This document shows, piece after piece, positions 46,390-58,546 of a stretch of DNA of 64,000 bases. The first letter of the stretch is position 1. Each line of letters opens with the position of its first letter. The DNA is from Clonostachys chloroleuca (lineage: Eukaryota; Ascomycota; Sordariomycetes; Hypocreales; Bionectriaceae), in assembly GCA_037952775.1 (NCBI GenBank), contig JBANAY010000003.1:27962001-28026000 (forward strand). Direction: 5' to 3'. The notes beneath the pieces are model-generated. The model saw only the letters and a list, made by a program, of their open reading frames with translations, was not told where the DNA came from and searched no databases. Both the position numbers and the translations under genes were made by a program.

Positions 46390-47721
46390 TCAACCCAACG
46401 CCCAGGCAGCGAGCACCTCGGGCTGCCTCACGACAACGGCATGTAGCTTCGTCACCAACTCCCATCTGGCTTCGTATACATGGTAGTGGTGCAGCCACTG
46501 GTCGAATCCCTGCCCACCAAAGTTTGAGAGCGAACCCTCCTTCGCTGTCATCTGATCCCACGCGCAGCGGAGCTCATCGTGGGCAGATTTGTACACCGAG
46601 AGGGTCTTGGGATTGATGGGACCCGGGATGCTGGGCTCGTGCTTACGCAAGATCTCCTCAAACCGGGTCTGGTAGTCGAGAGGGATATGCTTGAGATTCG
46701 ACCGGACCGTCTCCCAGCCGCTGAAGAGGGCGAACTCGGCCGAGGATACCTCGGACCTCATCAGTTTCTTGGCCCAGCCAGAGAGAACCCTGGCCAGGGC
46801 ATCGACACCATGCTCGTTGACGAAGCAAGAGTTGCAGCGGAGCCCGTCCATGACCGACCTGGTCAACTTGGTGTCGTCCCAGTTCCAGGCGCAAAAGTCG
46901 GGCTCCTCGTTGGCGTAGATGGGCACCCAGCGCGAGTTCTTGGTGCCGAGGCGGAACGAGCGCATCTCCTGCCACTGGGCGCACCCGGGGCAGCGTATCA
47001 TGCGCGTGGGCCAGAACTGCTTGGAGCGACTGGAGCCGTCAGCGACGACTTCAGAGAGGGGTCCAAGCCCCACGTGCTCTGCGAGTCCGGGGAAGAAGCG
47101 GTCTCGTGACGAGGCGAAGGCGAGGCCCCTGCTGGGCTGGATGGGTACGGTGGGGGTGCCTCTCTCGCGGGAGTTGGCCTTGCCCAGCTCCTGGTTCTGG
47201 AAGCGGCACTCGTTGCACTTGCGGAGATGGCGTTTGCTGCCCCAGCGCTCATCGGCATCGCCATCTTCTGACGCGTCCTCCTTGGGCTGGTGGAATCGCC
47301 GTCCCCAGCGCTTCCGGGCAGCGCCCCAGTCGGTGATGGGGTCGGCGGCGGGTGAGCCAGCTCTAGGTTTGCGATAGCCAAGACGCATGAGGCTGTGATT
47401 GTCAAAGGAGGTGTGAGGGAGGAGGCGAAGGCAGCCGGTGCAGGCCCAGCGGTCAGTCTTTGTGCAGCGATCGCGCATCGAGGCAAAATGGATCCACGAG
47501 GAGAAAGGAAGTTGGCTCAGGCCGCCTCCGTGCTCCTCTGTGCACTCGAGCTGCAACAGGCGCTGGACAATCTCATGGCGTCCCGGCTGGATGAGACGGC
47601 GGAAGTAGGTGTCTGCCTGGCTGAGGGAGACGAGGGTGGCAGGGTCGAGGAAGCTGATGCTGAGGCACTGCAGCTCGACGGGCAGGGAGAGGATGTCAAA
47701 GGTAGGCTCAGCCATTGTCAA
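46390..47721 (-). CDS. F-box domain protein
   Basis: Single exon, 443 residues. The N-terminal F-box (residues about 7-50) reads FDILSLPVELQCLSISFLDPA, then LVSLSQADTYFRRLI. Cys pairs follow in WACTGCLRLLPH, RKCNECRF, IRCPGCAQW and LRCNSCFVNEH, suggesting zinc-binding segments as in many fungal F-box proteins of this type. The C-terminal 120 residues are helical (WDQMTAKEGSLSNFGGQGF). The F-box binds Skp1 and recruits targets to an SCF ubiquitin ligase; the target is unknown. A second in-frame ATG at 47715 is equally possible. Confidence 0.85.
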   Translation of the reverse strand: MTMAEPTFDILSLPVELQCLSISFLDPATLVSLSQADTYFRRLIQPGRHEIVQRLLQLECTEEHGGGLSQLPFSSWIHFASMRDRCTKTDRWACTGCLRLLPHTSFDNHSLMRLGYRKPRAGSPAADPITDWGAARKRWGRRFHQPKEDASEDGDADERWGSKRHLRKCNECRFQNQELGKANSRERGTPTVPIQPSRGLAFASSRDRFFPGLAEHVGLGPLSEVVADGSSRSKQFWPTRMIRCPGCAQWQEMRSFRLGTKNSRWVPIYANEEPDFCAWNWDDTKLTRSVMDGLRCNSCFVNEHGVDALARVLSGWAKKLMRSEVSSAEFALFSGWETVRSNLKHIPLDYQTRFEEILRKHEPSIPGPINPKTLSVYKSAHDELRCAWDQMTAKEGSLSNFGGQGFDQWLHHYHVYEARWELVTKLHAVVVRQPEVLAAWALG

Positions 47722-48850
47722 CTGAATATGAGAATTACAATCTATAAGGGACTAATATGATCTGGTCGGAGAAGAGGGCAGAGGTCCCTTGATATCTGCC
47801 ACGGCGTCTCACTGTGGCAGCTTCAAGATGCGGAGAAAGCTGTTCGAATGCCTCTCACAGACCCACAGACTTTCCACTGTTCCCGAGCGCGTGATCACTC
47901 CCATTTTTACATCCGATTCCAAACTTTAAACGCCCCATTTAACCTCTCTGTGGAATGGCTGCCCGCGGCGGCATACCCTTTCCATAACATCCGAGCAGAG
48001 GGATTGCCCCTTTTGGCAGCCCCAGGGACTGGCTTCGTGGCATCTTACCCACCGATCAACAACGCCCTGAACCCCTATTTTCCTGTTATTCCAGTGCTAT
48101 TCCTATGCCTATTCCTGTATCTCTGCCTGTCGCCGATGTCGTGAGTGTCAACGATCGCAGGATCGGTAGGACATGACGGTTCTGTCGCAGGCGACTCATC
48201 ACATGACCGTGATCGTCGCCGTCATGACGCAGAGGATCGCAGAACCAGGATATTCTATTTCATCACGATGCTATCCACATCATGATTCTACAATGGCCGC
48301 CCAAAGTCCAGTCAATTGCGCCATCCTCAATCTCACAATCGCATCTTGCCAGCAGCCCTCCACACCACAGCCCACCACACTTCGCTTGCCTCCTTGCCAC
48401 CTTCTGGGCCAGGAACCTGCATGCCGACAACGGGGAGCTCCCCACCACTTCTGCATGCTACTAGCTGTCACTGGATGACACCACCTCAATCTGTAGCTGC
48501 GGGGATGGTGAAAGAAGCTTCCGATGGTGGTTGGGCGGTCCACAGCACCTGCATCCCCTAGCCCCGCCCCCTAGCTCCAGGCCCCAGGGGGCCACTGCAC
48601 GTCTAAGCGATTGCTGCAGAGCCTAGAACCGCTGTAAACGGGGGCCGTCGGAACCACCGGCGCCAGCAACACGTACATGCTGAGTGTTGCAGATAACATG
48701 AATGAGCTGGTCTGCATCTTGGACCACCGATTGATCATCTGATGAGTCATATTATATATCAACTAGAATAGCGTCAAGAGCTCGCACAAAACAGACATAC
48801 CTGGCATTGGCAGCATCCGAAGATGTGTAATTATCAAGCTACATCCTGAA
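47722..48850. other. Intergenic, 1.1 kb
   Basis: Overlapping short frames on both strands around 47848-48561 show no domain. I see nothing firm in this stretch. Confidence 0.45.
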
Positions 48851-50945
48851 CTACACGATCTTGACGCTATAAAGCGACATGGAGGTTAGTTCCATCGGAT
48901 CCAGTACGTGATCATGATGCGCCAGGCCGACCCTCTCAAATATCGGCTCTCCATCCTCCTCGTCCACGACCCGAAGACAGAGCGAAATGTCATGGTCCTG
49001 ACTCCTACTTGAAACCGCCTTGCCAAGCCGCAAACAATAGACCTGGGACCCCGGCGCGAGTTTCGGCTCGCACAGCTCAGGATTTACATCCAGCCGGACA
49101 AGTGGCGGGAGTCTGTACGGCTCGCCGCGGATATAGACCTCTGCGCCACGGGGGTGAAGCACATTGTTCTTGTCCGGGATCGAGAGTGTGGGCTTCTGTA
49201 TGACCCCGGCCGCCATCGGGCCTTGCACCCTGATATACGCATCGCGCAGCTCGCCGTTCGGATCCAAGCCGAACGGTTTGACCTTGGCCTCGAGGAGCTT
49301 TGCGTAGGTGTGGCGGGGATCCAGGTCTATCCAGTCCGCCCACGAGGGGAAGCACTCTACGACAGAAGCCCAGGACCACGTTGGCGCTCTCCATCGCTTC
49401 TGCCGCGTCCTTGGGATTCCCTCGTTGATCCATACCAGATCATTCAAGTTGTTGGTCTTCAAGTCGAGCCACAGACCCGCGCAGTACCTCGCGCCCGGTT
49501 TGAGAAGCTGGACCTTGGTTGCCAGGCCGGCCAGCGCGGGGAAGATGTCCTTTGGGAACGTCAATGAGAGTTGTGAATAGGCTCTCACGCAGAGATGCCA
49601 AGGGTCGGCGTCCCGCTTATCGCGAGGGTTGACATTATCAGCAAGTTTAGGTTGGAGTCTCAGTTGATTCCTGTTGACGACGTCCATGGGAGTATATCCA
49701 GCCGAGGCCGACGACAGGTGTTTGAAATGAGATGATTCGCATTGGCAGGTGGCGACGGTTTGGCACTCCCAGACCAACTCGTGCTCGGTGAAGTGAACTA
49801 CTCTGCGTGAGAGGTACCGCTCTTGGTAGAACCATGCCCTCTTGAGCAGCGGAGCTTGTTGCTGCGCATGCTTCTCCTCCCAAAATGAAAAGTGCGGGTA
49901 TGACCGGTAGACACTGACGGAATACGAGCCGTGTTGTGATGTTCCAGGCGAATCTACTATACGCACCGCGTGCCGATCGGGCACAGGAATAAAACATCCT
50001 CGAGTTGCATCTTGGGCTGACGAGGCGGCGATTGTCAATGTGGAATTCTCATAGATGGAGGCCATTTGAGCCGACTGGATTTGCCAGTCCTCATCGTCGT
50101 CCTGGATAATGCATAGAGAGTCTATCCAGAGAAAACGAATCCCCAGCCTACGACAAGTGATCGTCGCATCCTGAAACGTCTTTGGGAGGTCTTGGAATGG
50201 GATATTGTCTTTGTGGGCATCAAACGTGCTCTTCGTCGTTTTGAGCGGCTGGTAGCCTCCCCAGCAGTGGCTCAACGTCGCATAGGGCCCCGATTGTTTC
50301 TGGCCATCGCGTAGTTTCACATCGGCTTTGTCGTCATCGGCTTCTCCAAGATCCAGAATACGGGTGGGCAGCGAGACTGTGGATGAGACTAAGCAAACCT
50401 CGTGATCTTTGTCGCAGGTGCTGATCCAGTCGCGCAGTTGCTGGAAAGTCTCGGGGCAATCTGTATTTGGGCGCACCTTGGGATGATACAGATCCGGGAG
50501 CCACTGACAGGTTTGATCTAGTGGAAACAAGTTAGAAGCTGTCCATTCACGCGTAGGATTCAAAGACAGAGAGAGCTGTACCTGCGTCGCGAAAGAACTG
50601 AAGATCCACGGGCCGGACACTCATTTCACCCTTCCGCAGCTTTCGCTGGATACTACATGTTATTCCGCTGTCAGTCTGATGTATGTATGCCCCGTCTGAT
50701 CTCCCCTCAAATTCTGGCCGATAGAGTTGAATGCCCTGGTAGATGACAGTGCACTTGTCACAACCGCGCTGCACCTCGGCTTCCAAGGCCTCAAAGGTAG
50801 TCCACTCCCCAAAATCCAGAGAGTCGCGGTCTGATTTGCCGATACGTGGCCTTCTGTCCCAGTTCAAGGCACAAGAGCTAAGAGATTTCCCTGTGCCTTG
50901 GGCAGGCCTAATAGGAAGTTGCGCGGGAGCAGTGGTGGGCTTCAT
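48851..50945 (-). CDS. HET-domain protein
   Basis: Two exons, 50945-50582 and 50517-48851, predicted 676 residues. The N-terminal Cys/His-poor lead includes GCDKCTVIYQGIQLY. Intron splicing (GCAG|GTACAG...CACTAG|AT) restores DADQTCQWLPDLY. The HET domain is complete: YATLSHCWGG, FQDLPKTFQDATITCRRLGI, FLWIDSLCIIQDDDEDW and ASIYENSTLTIAAS, then RAWFYQERYLSRRVVHF and WSWASV. These are the three conserved HET blocks found in vegetative-incompatibility proteins such as HET-E/TOL/HET-6. No NACHT or WD repeats follow. In contrast to the HET gene at 42294-44285, no stop interrupts it. Confidence 0.9.
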
Positions 50946-51714
50946 GTTTGATGTTGAAAGACAAGCGGATTAAGATGAGAAGCTTCTCTCCACTGCGGAT
51001 TTGTGCAATGGCCTCCCTATTTAGGGTAGTATTGACATCTTAACGAGGAATACGGCTTTCAAAAAGCCAAGAGGCATCGCCTCTCAATTTCCACATGAGG
51101 TTAGCCTAGCCACCGTGGATGTAGGTATCGCAAGTTCCGTTTATATCGCAGGCCATACGACTAATACAGGCTCAATGTGGGCAATTGCTAATACTTCGAG
51201 GAACAGAATACACTGCAGAGATTGAGAAGATCAATCTTTACAGTGGATCTGGTGAGTTTACCACACATGCTTCTCTCTCCGCCTTTGCCTCGGTCACAGG
51301 AATCGTGTATGCTCCGCCTCAACAGTTCCACCAAGGACGGAGCCCACAGCCACAAGCACCACCGCCAAGAACAGTAGGAAACTCGGTCTAAGCCTTAAGA
51401 CAGTCCTCGTCATGGCCACGTCAAAGAAGAATATGACTCCGAAACTCAGTGAATTCCCCTAAGCCAGTGATTTTCCTAAGCTAGGGGCAGATAGATCCCA
51501 TCCTTCATCTTTGTTTATACAATCTAGGGTTTAGTATATACTTAAAACTTGAAACTAGATCAACGGAAAAAAATAAAGAGAAGAAATACCCAATGGCTCT
51601 GCTTCAGTGTGATGCAAATGCTGATGTCCACCCTCCTGCCAGACATATCCCCTCCCGGCCAACAATATATCGGAATCTGTAGGAACTCATGGTGAGATGA
51701 CCTGCTCGAACCAA
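50946..51714. other. Intergenic, 0.8 kb
   Basis: Region upstream of the HET gene and downstream of a small minus-strand gene. No gene supported. Confidence 0.45.
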
Positions 51715-52551
51715 CTACCCCCACCACGACCACCGGAACCCAGACTTCTCCTCCCAGGGAATACTATCCCACCTTGTGCTCTGCAGGCACTCGGAGGACT
51801 GCTGGACCGGGTACGCCCGCTCCACCTCGAACTCCATCTCCCCCAGGTTCTGCCGCAGCCGGGCCGTCCTGCGCACCTTCTTCTCGAACTGGTAGATGTT
51901 CCAGGCGCCCAGTGGCCACGTGAACCATGGCGCGAGGGCCAGGATCTCCAGGATGGCGGGACGCGGCTCGCCCTTTGCGTTCCGCAACCGGAAGGGAGAC
52001 CAGCTGCGGAAGTAGGGCAGCTTGTACAGCGAGAGGTAGAAAATTCGACCCAGCAGCGCTCTACAAAAGAGGAAGAAAAAAGGGGACCATATTGTCAGAC
52101 CCGCGTGCTTAATGTAACGTAAGGGGGAAAGGAGGGGACATGCATATGCACGACTGTGCAGAACTTACAAAACGGGACCGAGAAACCATTTCATCCACCT
52201 CTTTTCATCGAGCTTCTTCTCCAGCTGCGCCGTCAGCGATGTGAGCAGGCGGATGTGCCTTAGCAGCGCGGCCTGGGACATTTCAAGCTTCGAGGTGTGC
52301 GGGTTGCCCGGGTCGCCTAAATTCGGGTCAGTCAGCAGCCGGGAACTCTAAACGGGCGGGAGTTTCACCCGACGGAACGGACGGGATGGAAACTCACTTG
52401 GTGGCGGGCGGATGTGCGCGGAGCTCGCCTGGAGCTCGCGGTAGCTCTCGAGGCGCGTCAGGATAGCGGCCCTGAGGTCGTGAGCTGCCATTCCGGGCAT
52501 CAGATTCGGGACCGGGTCCTCGAGGGCCGAGGTCGGGCGGAACTCTGCCAT
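51715..52551 (-). CDS. Conserved-looking protein of unknown function
   Basis: Three exons: 52551-52398, 52316-52169 and 52060-51715, predicted 215 residues. Exon joins are in frame and give a smooth protein: HIRPPP then SDPGNPHTSKLEMSQ, and RWMKWFLGPVL then ALLGRIFYLSLYKLPYF. The middle has a charged helical stretch (LLTSLTAQLEKKLDEKRW), followed by a moderately hydrophobic stretch and KKVRRTARLRQNLGEMEFE, possibly a coiled coil. The C-terminus is Trp-rich (FRWSWWG). I do not recognise a family. Good splice signals (GTGAGT, GTAAGT) and the consistent frame support a real gene. Confidence 0.65.
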
Positions 52552-53192
52552 GGCGAAAATGAGATGCGAATTGAATCAGGTGTTGTAGGATAGATGTTGT
52601 AGCTGGGGGGCTCGTCGCTCCCACCCGTTGCTGCTCTTTTGTCTCGTCTCAGCCAGAGTTGGGAAGAAATTAATGTGAGGCTGGGCGCGAGCGGTGAGTC
52701 CTGTGGCTGGTGCTTGAGGGTCCGTGCGAGTACTTGTTGTCGCACCATACGAGAGCGGGACAGCGAGTACCAGAAAGTTCCGCACCGCCTCCACAGCCAC
52801 ATGGGCCCATAGGTAACCATCGGTGAGTCGCGATTTTAAGCTACCCTGTATCGGGGTTGCAACCTACGTAGGCAAAATATGTCGATAGGAAATCACCCCC
52901 GAAGGAGAGGAATGAGAATTAGACGATATCCAATGAGTTCAAAGTTAAAAATTCCTTGGGATTGAGTCGTACCGTTTTTGAAGCGCGGTGGTGAACATTT
53001 TGATTCTCTGGGAGACTAAATCACAAAAAGAGCTTACGACTTACACGTAAAGTCAGCAAAATCTGTCGAATAGATTTTTTTTTTGTGTAAAGAGGAAATG
53101 CCTAGGAAGTGGCACAGGGACTGATGATCCCTTAAGGCAATCATGGGCTTTTATTTAGACAATAGTACCAAATAGAGATTAGTTGATTGATA
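52552..53192. other. Intergenic, 0.6 kb
   Basis: Promoter region for the gene ending at 52551, and a T-rich stretch near 53070-53082. No gene supported. Confidence 0.45.
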
Positions 53193-53468
53193 TTACTTAT
53201 ATTCGAAGGCTAACCTTCCAACGAGGACTATGACCAAAGTGATGGCGCTCGGATTCATCGGGTTCAGCACAATCTTGTCTGGCCATGTGTCAATGGTTAC
53301 TACTAGTGTATGGGCTTGATTCCAGGCAAGGCCATTCGCGAACGAGCAGGTAAAAGTGGTGTCGGGGTTGCTAGTTGGTTGACCAGTATGCGTACATGTA
53401 GACTCTCCAACGAACAGGCCCATGAGGACAGGCCTACGGGGCCGAGAAGAGTACTCAAGGATTTGCAT
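53193..53468 (-). CDS. Possible small protein, unknown
   Basis: 91-codon minus-strand frame with a plausible protein-like composition: ESTCTHTGQPTSNPDTTFTC, then FANGLAWNQAHTLVVTIDTW and SAITLVIVLVGRLAF. I do not recognise it. No clear start context or intron evidence was found, so it may be chance. Confidence 0.25.
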   Translation of the reverse strand: MQILEYSSRPRRPVLMGLFVGESTCTHTGQPTSNPDTTFTCSFANGLAWNQAHTLVVTIDTWPDKIVLNPMNPSAITLVIVLVGRLAFEYK

Positions 53469-53666
53469 CTATGTGGATGAGCGGACGCTGTGAATATAGG
53501 AGCTTTGCTGTTATCAGCATGCACTTTGCTTTAGAATTGGCCCTTTGCGTATGAAAATAGATAGATCAGGGCCGCCTGCTCAGCGTCAACGTACACTTTC
53601 TAGTTAAGACTGCAGAATGATAACAAGAAGGGCAATGATCACTTGATCTCATTGTGAAACAAGGGA

Positions 53667-55315
53667 TTAAAAATAAGGAGTATCTGGATCTCGACCAGTC
53701 AGAGCCAAAGCCATTTTCGACAAATACAGTCGTTGCTCCTCACGGGTCCGTGGCAAGTTTCCCCAATATTTATCCAAATACCGAACCAAATCAAGCACAT
53801 ATTCTTTCTCCTTCGGATTGGCGATTTCGTAGGTCGCGAAAATAGGTGCTGTTGGGAAGGGTCCAATCATGGGATCCAGAGATTGAAGATACGGCCCGCA
53901 CTTCCAAACCTCCAAAGCAGCTTCTCGGAGCCTAGCGTGTAGCGTTTTGCTTGCCTCTCCATGTAGAATGGTATGAGTCTCTTGCATGACTGTAAGAGCT
54001 ACCAGTTGGGTAAACAGCTGGACCATGTATAACAAGCATAATAAAGGCCATGAGAAGTGGTATCTCGTCTCAAGAAAGTGGTCAGCGTCCATGGGCAATA
54101 TCATCATGTGACTTTGTTTGAGACCATTTTGAGCCAACCTGGTAGACAGCTGCGTCATGGTCCTCTCCATCTCACTGAGGTCTTTATTCCAATATGTGAA
54201 TTTCAACTTGTTCTTGGAGTCCGGCTCTCTAAGCCAGGACTGGAACTGGGACACTCGTGCATTCAGATGGATGCAGCATCCAGAGAGCGCCGCCAGATCC
54301 TCAAGGGCCAAGGGCTGCATTAGTGAAGCCTTTTCTTGCGCTTTGGCAACTCTGGCAAAGGCTTCCTCCCACGGCACCACCTCCTGAGACTCATCATTTT
54401 CTTTCACTGTCCAACCAAACATCTATAACAACGATCTGGCGTTAGCATTATTGAGGTTTTCTCGGAAGGACACACAGGTTTCTGCTTACTGCCTGCTGGT
54501 GAAGGTCACGACAGAGGGCAAGATCTAGCTCGTCGTTGGCGTCTATTCTACCCATAGAGCCTCGCTGGCGCATAATTTGCAATGCGGCTTTGAAATGGAT
54601 ATTCCCCGTTCTGCCCCATCGGTCAAGTAAGCTCGAGGAACGTTCTATTATGGCTACGGCAGCCAGTGTCTCCGCCTTGAGGGCTTCGCCACCAACCAAC
54701 GCCATCCTCAGACTCTTCAAAGCCTTTCCGTACTGCGGAAATGCTAGGACGGCCCCTTGGGGATATGGATTCTGGAAGTCCACCAAGGCTCTGCAGAAGA
54801 AGTCCACCGAGTCTCGTAGGCAAGTGCTCTCTGCCAGCCGCTTCGGTAGATACGTGGCAAAACTCAAGTTGAGACACCCAATCTTCTTCAGCCCGGTCTC
54901 CAGATGCGCGATCAGGCGCGATACGGAGCGATCCCCCTCCGTTGGTGAGATGGGTCGGGGAATCACTACCACGCCTTGCTCACCGGCAGCATCGGCAGCA
55001 CCGCGAGCTCCACGGCGCTGCAGGCTGCGCCAGACACTTGCGGCGCCGTGCTCATTTGAGGCAGTGGCCCGGGTCTTTTTCTTCCCCGGCGCTTCAAAGC
55101 TCAGAAACTTGAGCAGCTGCGTCGGGCCGGGGCACAGCAGCTTGGATTTTCTGCAGTTGGCGCAGGCCGGCCATGTTTCGTCGCACTGCGGCTGAGTCAA
55201 CACTTGGCCTCACCTCACCACACGGTCGGGTACGGCACATTGGCTGGACGGGACTAACCTTGATTTTCCGGAGCTTACAGGTCTGGCACCCCTGTGTCTT
55301 GGGAACGCCCGGCAT
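53667..55315 (-). CDS. Zn2Cys6 fungal transcription factor
   Basis: Three exons: 55315-55259, 55185-54490 and 54422-53667, predicted 502 residues. It starts MPGVPKTQGCQTCKLRKIK; intron 1 (AAG|GTTAGT...GCAG) joins this to CDETWPACANCRKSKLLC, giving all six zinc-binding Cys. A basic Lys stretch (APGKKKTRA) follows. The rest is a helical region with no obvious fungal_trans signature, typical of the short regulators in which C6 is followed by a DUF3468-like domain (SVSRLIAHLETGLKKIGCL, LFTQLVALTVMQETHTILHG). An in-frame ATG at 55402 would add 29 residues. No divergent neighbour is close, so the target is unknown. Confidence 0.85.
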
Positions 55316-58300
55316 CGCTGGACGGGTGAGAGGTTCGCGGAGAAGATGGCTTTGCTTCGCTTGGTTGGGTGGTTCGATAATAAGCTCGGGAGCGTTGGAC
55401 ACGGCGAATTCCTGATGGGGAATCGCGTTTTAAAAACTGCTTGGCACAACATCAGCACAGCCCACAGCTGGTGGTTGTACAATAGAGCGCTAATGTGACC
55501 CTTCGGCTGGGATTATCTGCTTCCTCCAACGGCAGTGTCTGCAACAGGGTTCCCCCTGCATTTTCCACCCCTACTCGGACAGGCCAGGCTCCAGACTGGC
55601 CAGTGTTCCGTCGTCTGACTGCTACGCTTATCCCTTTGAAGTTTGGCGGTCATATCCATCAGGGTCAAGCTCCGTCACGATTCATCCTTCACTGCCCAAA
55701 TCTTGGCTGAGAAATGTTGTTGGAGGAAGTTATGCCTGGTTTTGTACATTTGCTGGATTTGGCCCCCAACGAGACCCCGTGTTCAATAATCAATTCATTC
55801 CTCCCAATCCCTCCCTTTCGAGTTCCTACAACTCGGTTCTCGCCACTTGCGGAGACTCATTCATGTTACTTATGCTCTTGGGGTTCTTGTCGCTAGCAGC
55901 CTGGGACAGTATTTTCCCAAAGGGTGCAAGGAAGTGAATGCCAGGCCTAAATTGGCTGCACTATCCGCTTTCTCTAATACAATTACCAAGAACAGTAAGC
56001 AAGCAAGTCCTTTTTTTGCAGCAGAGCACCACATCTATATCGTTAAATGTAATTAATTAGGCATTGAAAGGCAAATTCAAGTCGCTTAAATCAAGAGGTG
56101 ATAGCGGGACGGCAAGCAGGATAAGGGTATATTGAGCGTGATAATCGATGGATATTTCTGAATACACGTCGAATATGTTTCTAACACTGCCATCGTGCAG
56201 CTCCTACTGCAAGTCTCACAGGAATAGTCATGATACTCGCATTGAGCTATATCCAGATGTCATTATCGCATTCTCATCCTAAAACGCGCAGAACTCCCAG
56301 CATCGGTAGGAATACTCGCATCCCGGAGTCCAAGATCTCCTTGCTTGTAGTGTAGGAAAAGAACTAGGAGATTTTGTGTACACTGTTAGTCCTATACACT
56401 TTACTCACGGCGTTGTCCGGTACGGCTCGCTTGATCACCGGAGTTATCAAAGACAACTTGAAAATTACCGGAGTGTCATGTAATTTATCGTGGATGTGGT
56501 AGTCTAGAAAAAACTTCAAGACAATACGGAGAGAGAAAATGCATACGAGTATACATATTTCTCGGTAGATGTGACTATCCAGTCGGCCCCTTTCCCATCC
56601 TCCAATATGAAAGTTCCAACCAGGACATGAAACTAAGTAACTAGCATATTTGAATCTACCTATATTAGCTCTCCTTTGACTCCTACTCATATACATTGCA
56701 TTAATAAGCATTTATTTTGAGGGACTGGACACCGTTTGAGCCGTGGAAACCTAATACGGCGAGTAGCCTGCATTCGCTCCCCACGGACAAGATCCTCCTG
56801 CTCTTCAATCGATGAATCAATGATCGAAACTGCGTAGAACAAGTAACCCTAGCTCAAAGAAAGAAGTCTACTTTAGATATGAGGTAGCGGTTGCATCGGT
56901 TGCATTGTCAATGTTGGGCAATCGGTCAAGACTTCGTAACTTGTCAATACAGGTTCTGCAGAGAGGCAATAAAACAAACTCATCGAGGTAAGCCTGACTG
57001 ATATCGCCGTTACCAGCCTCTTTCTGAATATTGCTTAACATTTCTAAAGCCTGCTAACAAAATTTGGCAGCCTCTCGAACGCCCCGGACTTGTTCAATGC
57101 TGAGGCGAGAACATACATGGATCTTGCTGCAGCTCCTTCACAATCCTCGTAATTTTTGAAATTCTTTAAGAACCTCAAATACCTGGCGAAAAATGAGCTT
57201 TATCTGGGCCAAGAGTGGATGGCTAGCGGGCAAAAAGCAACGTAATCGAGCAATCGCAACGATTACTTACATTGCGTGACCCAGATCATCGCGAGACCTC
57301 ACCAAGGATTCAATCTTATGGTAGCTAAACACCAACAGTGAGAGTGTAGAGAATTTTCGTTAGCCAATTCAGAGGCATTCATCGACGAGTATAAGTCATC
57401 CTCGTCTCGTATATCGGTAGCAAGGTGTTTCCTGTTCTTAAGTGGGCGCTGCATTCAATGTTAATAACCCGAGATTGAAGGAAGAAGGCATGTAGACAAA
57501 AAAAGCCCGCCTACAAATGCTAAGGCTCTCATCACCACGTGCAGAACGGGTTCAACCAAGGGCCTGTTCACACCATGGTGGAGATTCGATAGTTCCCAGT
57601 TCACCCATGAGACACCGGCTGGGTTCTCAGTCCATACATTGCGAATGCTCATATTCTCGAACGTGTTAATAAGAAGGCTAAACATTCCAATTTCAGGGCC
57701 CGCCACTCTACCGATTGGATCCGTAAGGGCGGTGTTGCTATCCATGACGGCCATTATTTTAAAGTCTCAACTTTCGGCCGTTTCGTCTTCTACCAGCTTC
57801 ACTCGGTGGGCGTCAGCCCTCTCGAACCAACATCGACTGTGATTACCAATGTACTACCCAAACTCAATCATTCCCAAGATGTGACGGATATCTGGTGTCG
57901 GGCGACAGATACACTCAAGCCTGTATCCGGGTGATTTGCTGTCTGTGTTACTGAAATTTCGCGCCTTTGGAGTTTCTACGGCCAAGCAGGTTTATAAGTC
58001 AATTGAATAGGTGAATCAATGCAAACGGTTGTTCCCTCCCTCCCAAAAAGTAAGATTTAGAGCACTAAGGATTCGGAGTAGCGCAATGATTTACGATCCC
58101 TTGAAGTTTGGGGCGAGATGCTCGGCTTGACGGAGGAAGTATGGCTACCTTTACTCGAAAAGGTCCTCGATAAGAATATGTGTTAATTATTTAGAAAAAG
58201 AACACCCGATGACTTATGTTCATGTGCGAGCTGGGAGATAGAGTCATCGCAAGAACGCGAATACCGCTAACGTATTCGCTACTCCTTCAGAACAACGAAC

Positions 58301-58546
58301 GCTTCTGTTTTAGGCTAAATCACGCGATCAAGAAGATAAATGCCGGGAGGCACAATATTTATTATTCTTTATGTACACTAATGTTAATCTCATCAGTTTT
58401 AAGGCCACTTCATCGACTCGATGAGTGGAAATTGCGTCGACATTCCCCCTTTCCAGAATACATATGTCTCTAGATGCCAAAGATCCGGCTAGAGCCTTCC
58501 TTGAGCTAGAACTAAGTGCCGTGAGCCGAATGCTAGGTTCAAGAGA
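55316..58546. other. Gene-poor 3.2 kb with decayed coding segments
   Basis: Contains no intact gene that I can support. Minus-strand coding-like segments occur at about 57880-57461 and 57070-56885 (see the separate pseudogene entry). The rest is AT-rich with short frames only. Confidence 0.45.
56885..57887 (-). pseudogene. Decayed gene fragments, unknown
   Basis: A frame open from about 57887 reads CWFERADAHRVKLVEDETAE, meets a TGA where Trp would fit, then continues in the same frame as DFKIMAVMDSN, DPIGRVAGPEIGMFSLLI, FENMSIRNVWTENPAGVSW and HHGVNRPLVEPVLHVVMRAL to a stop at 57461. A second protein-like segment further down (about 57068-56885) reads QALEMLSNIQKEAGNGDISQ, then LPLCRTCIDKLRSLDRL. 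There is no start codon or continuous frame linking them. The first segment loosely recalls the start of fungal HeLo-type proteins, but I would not name it. Confidence 0.35.
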
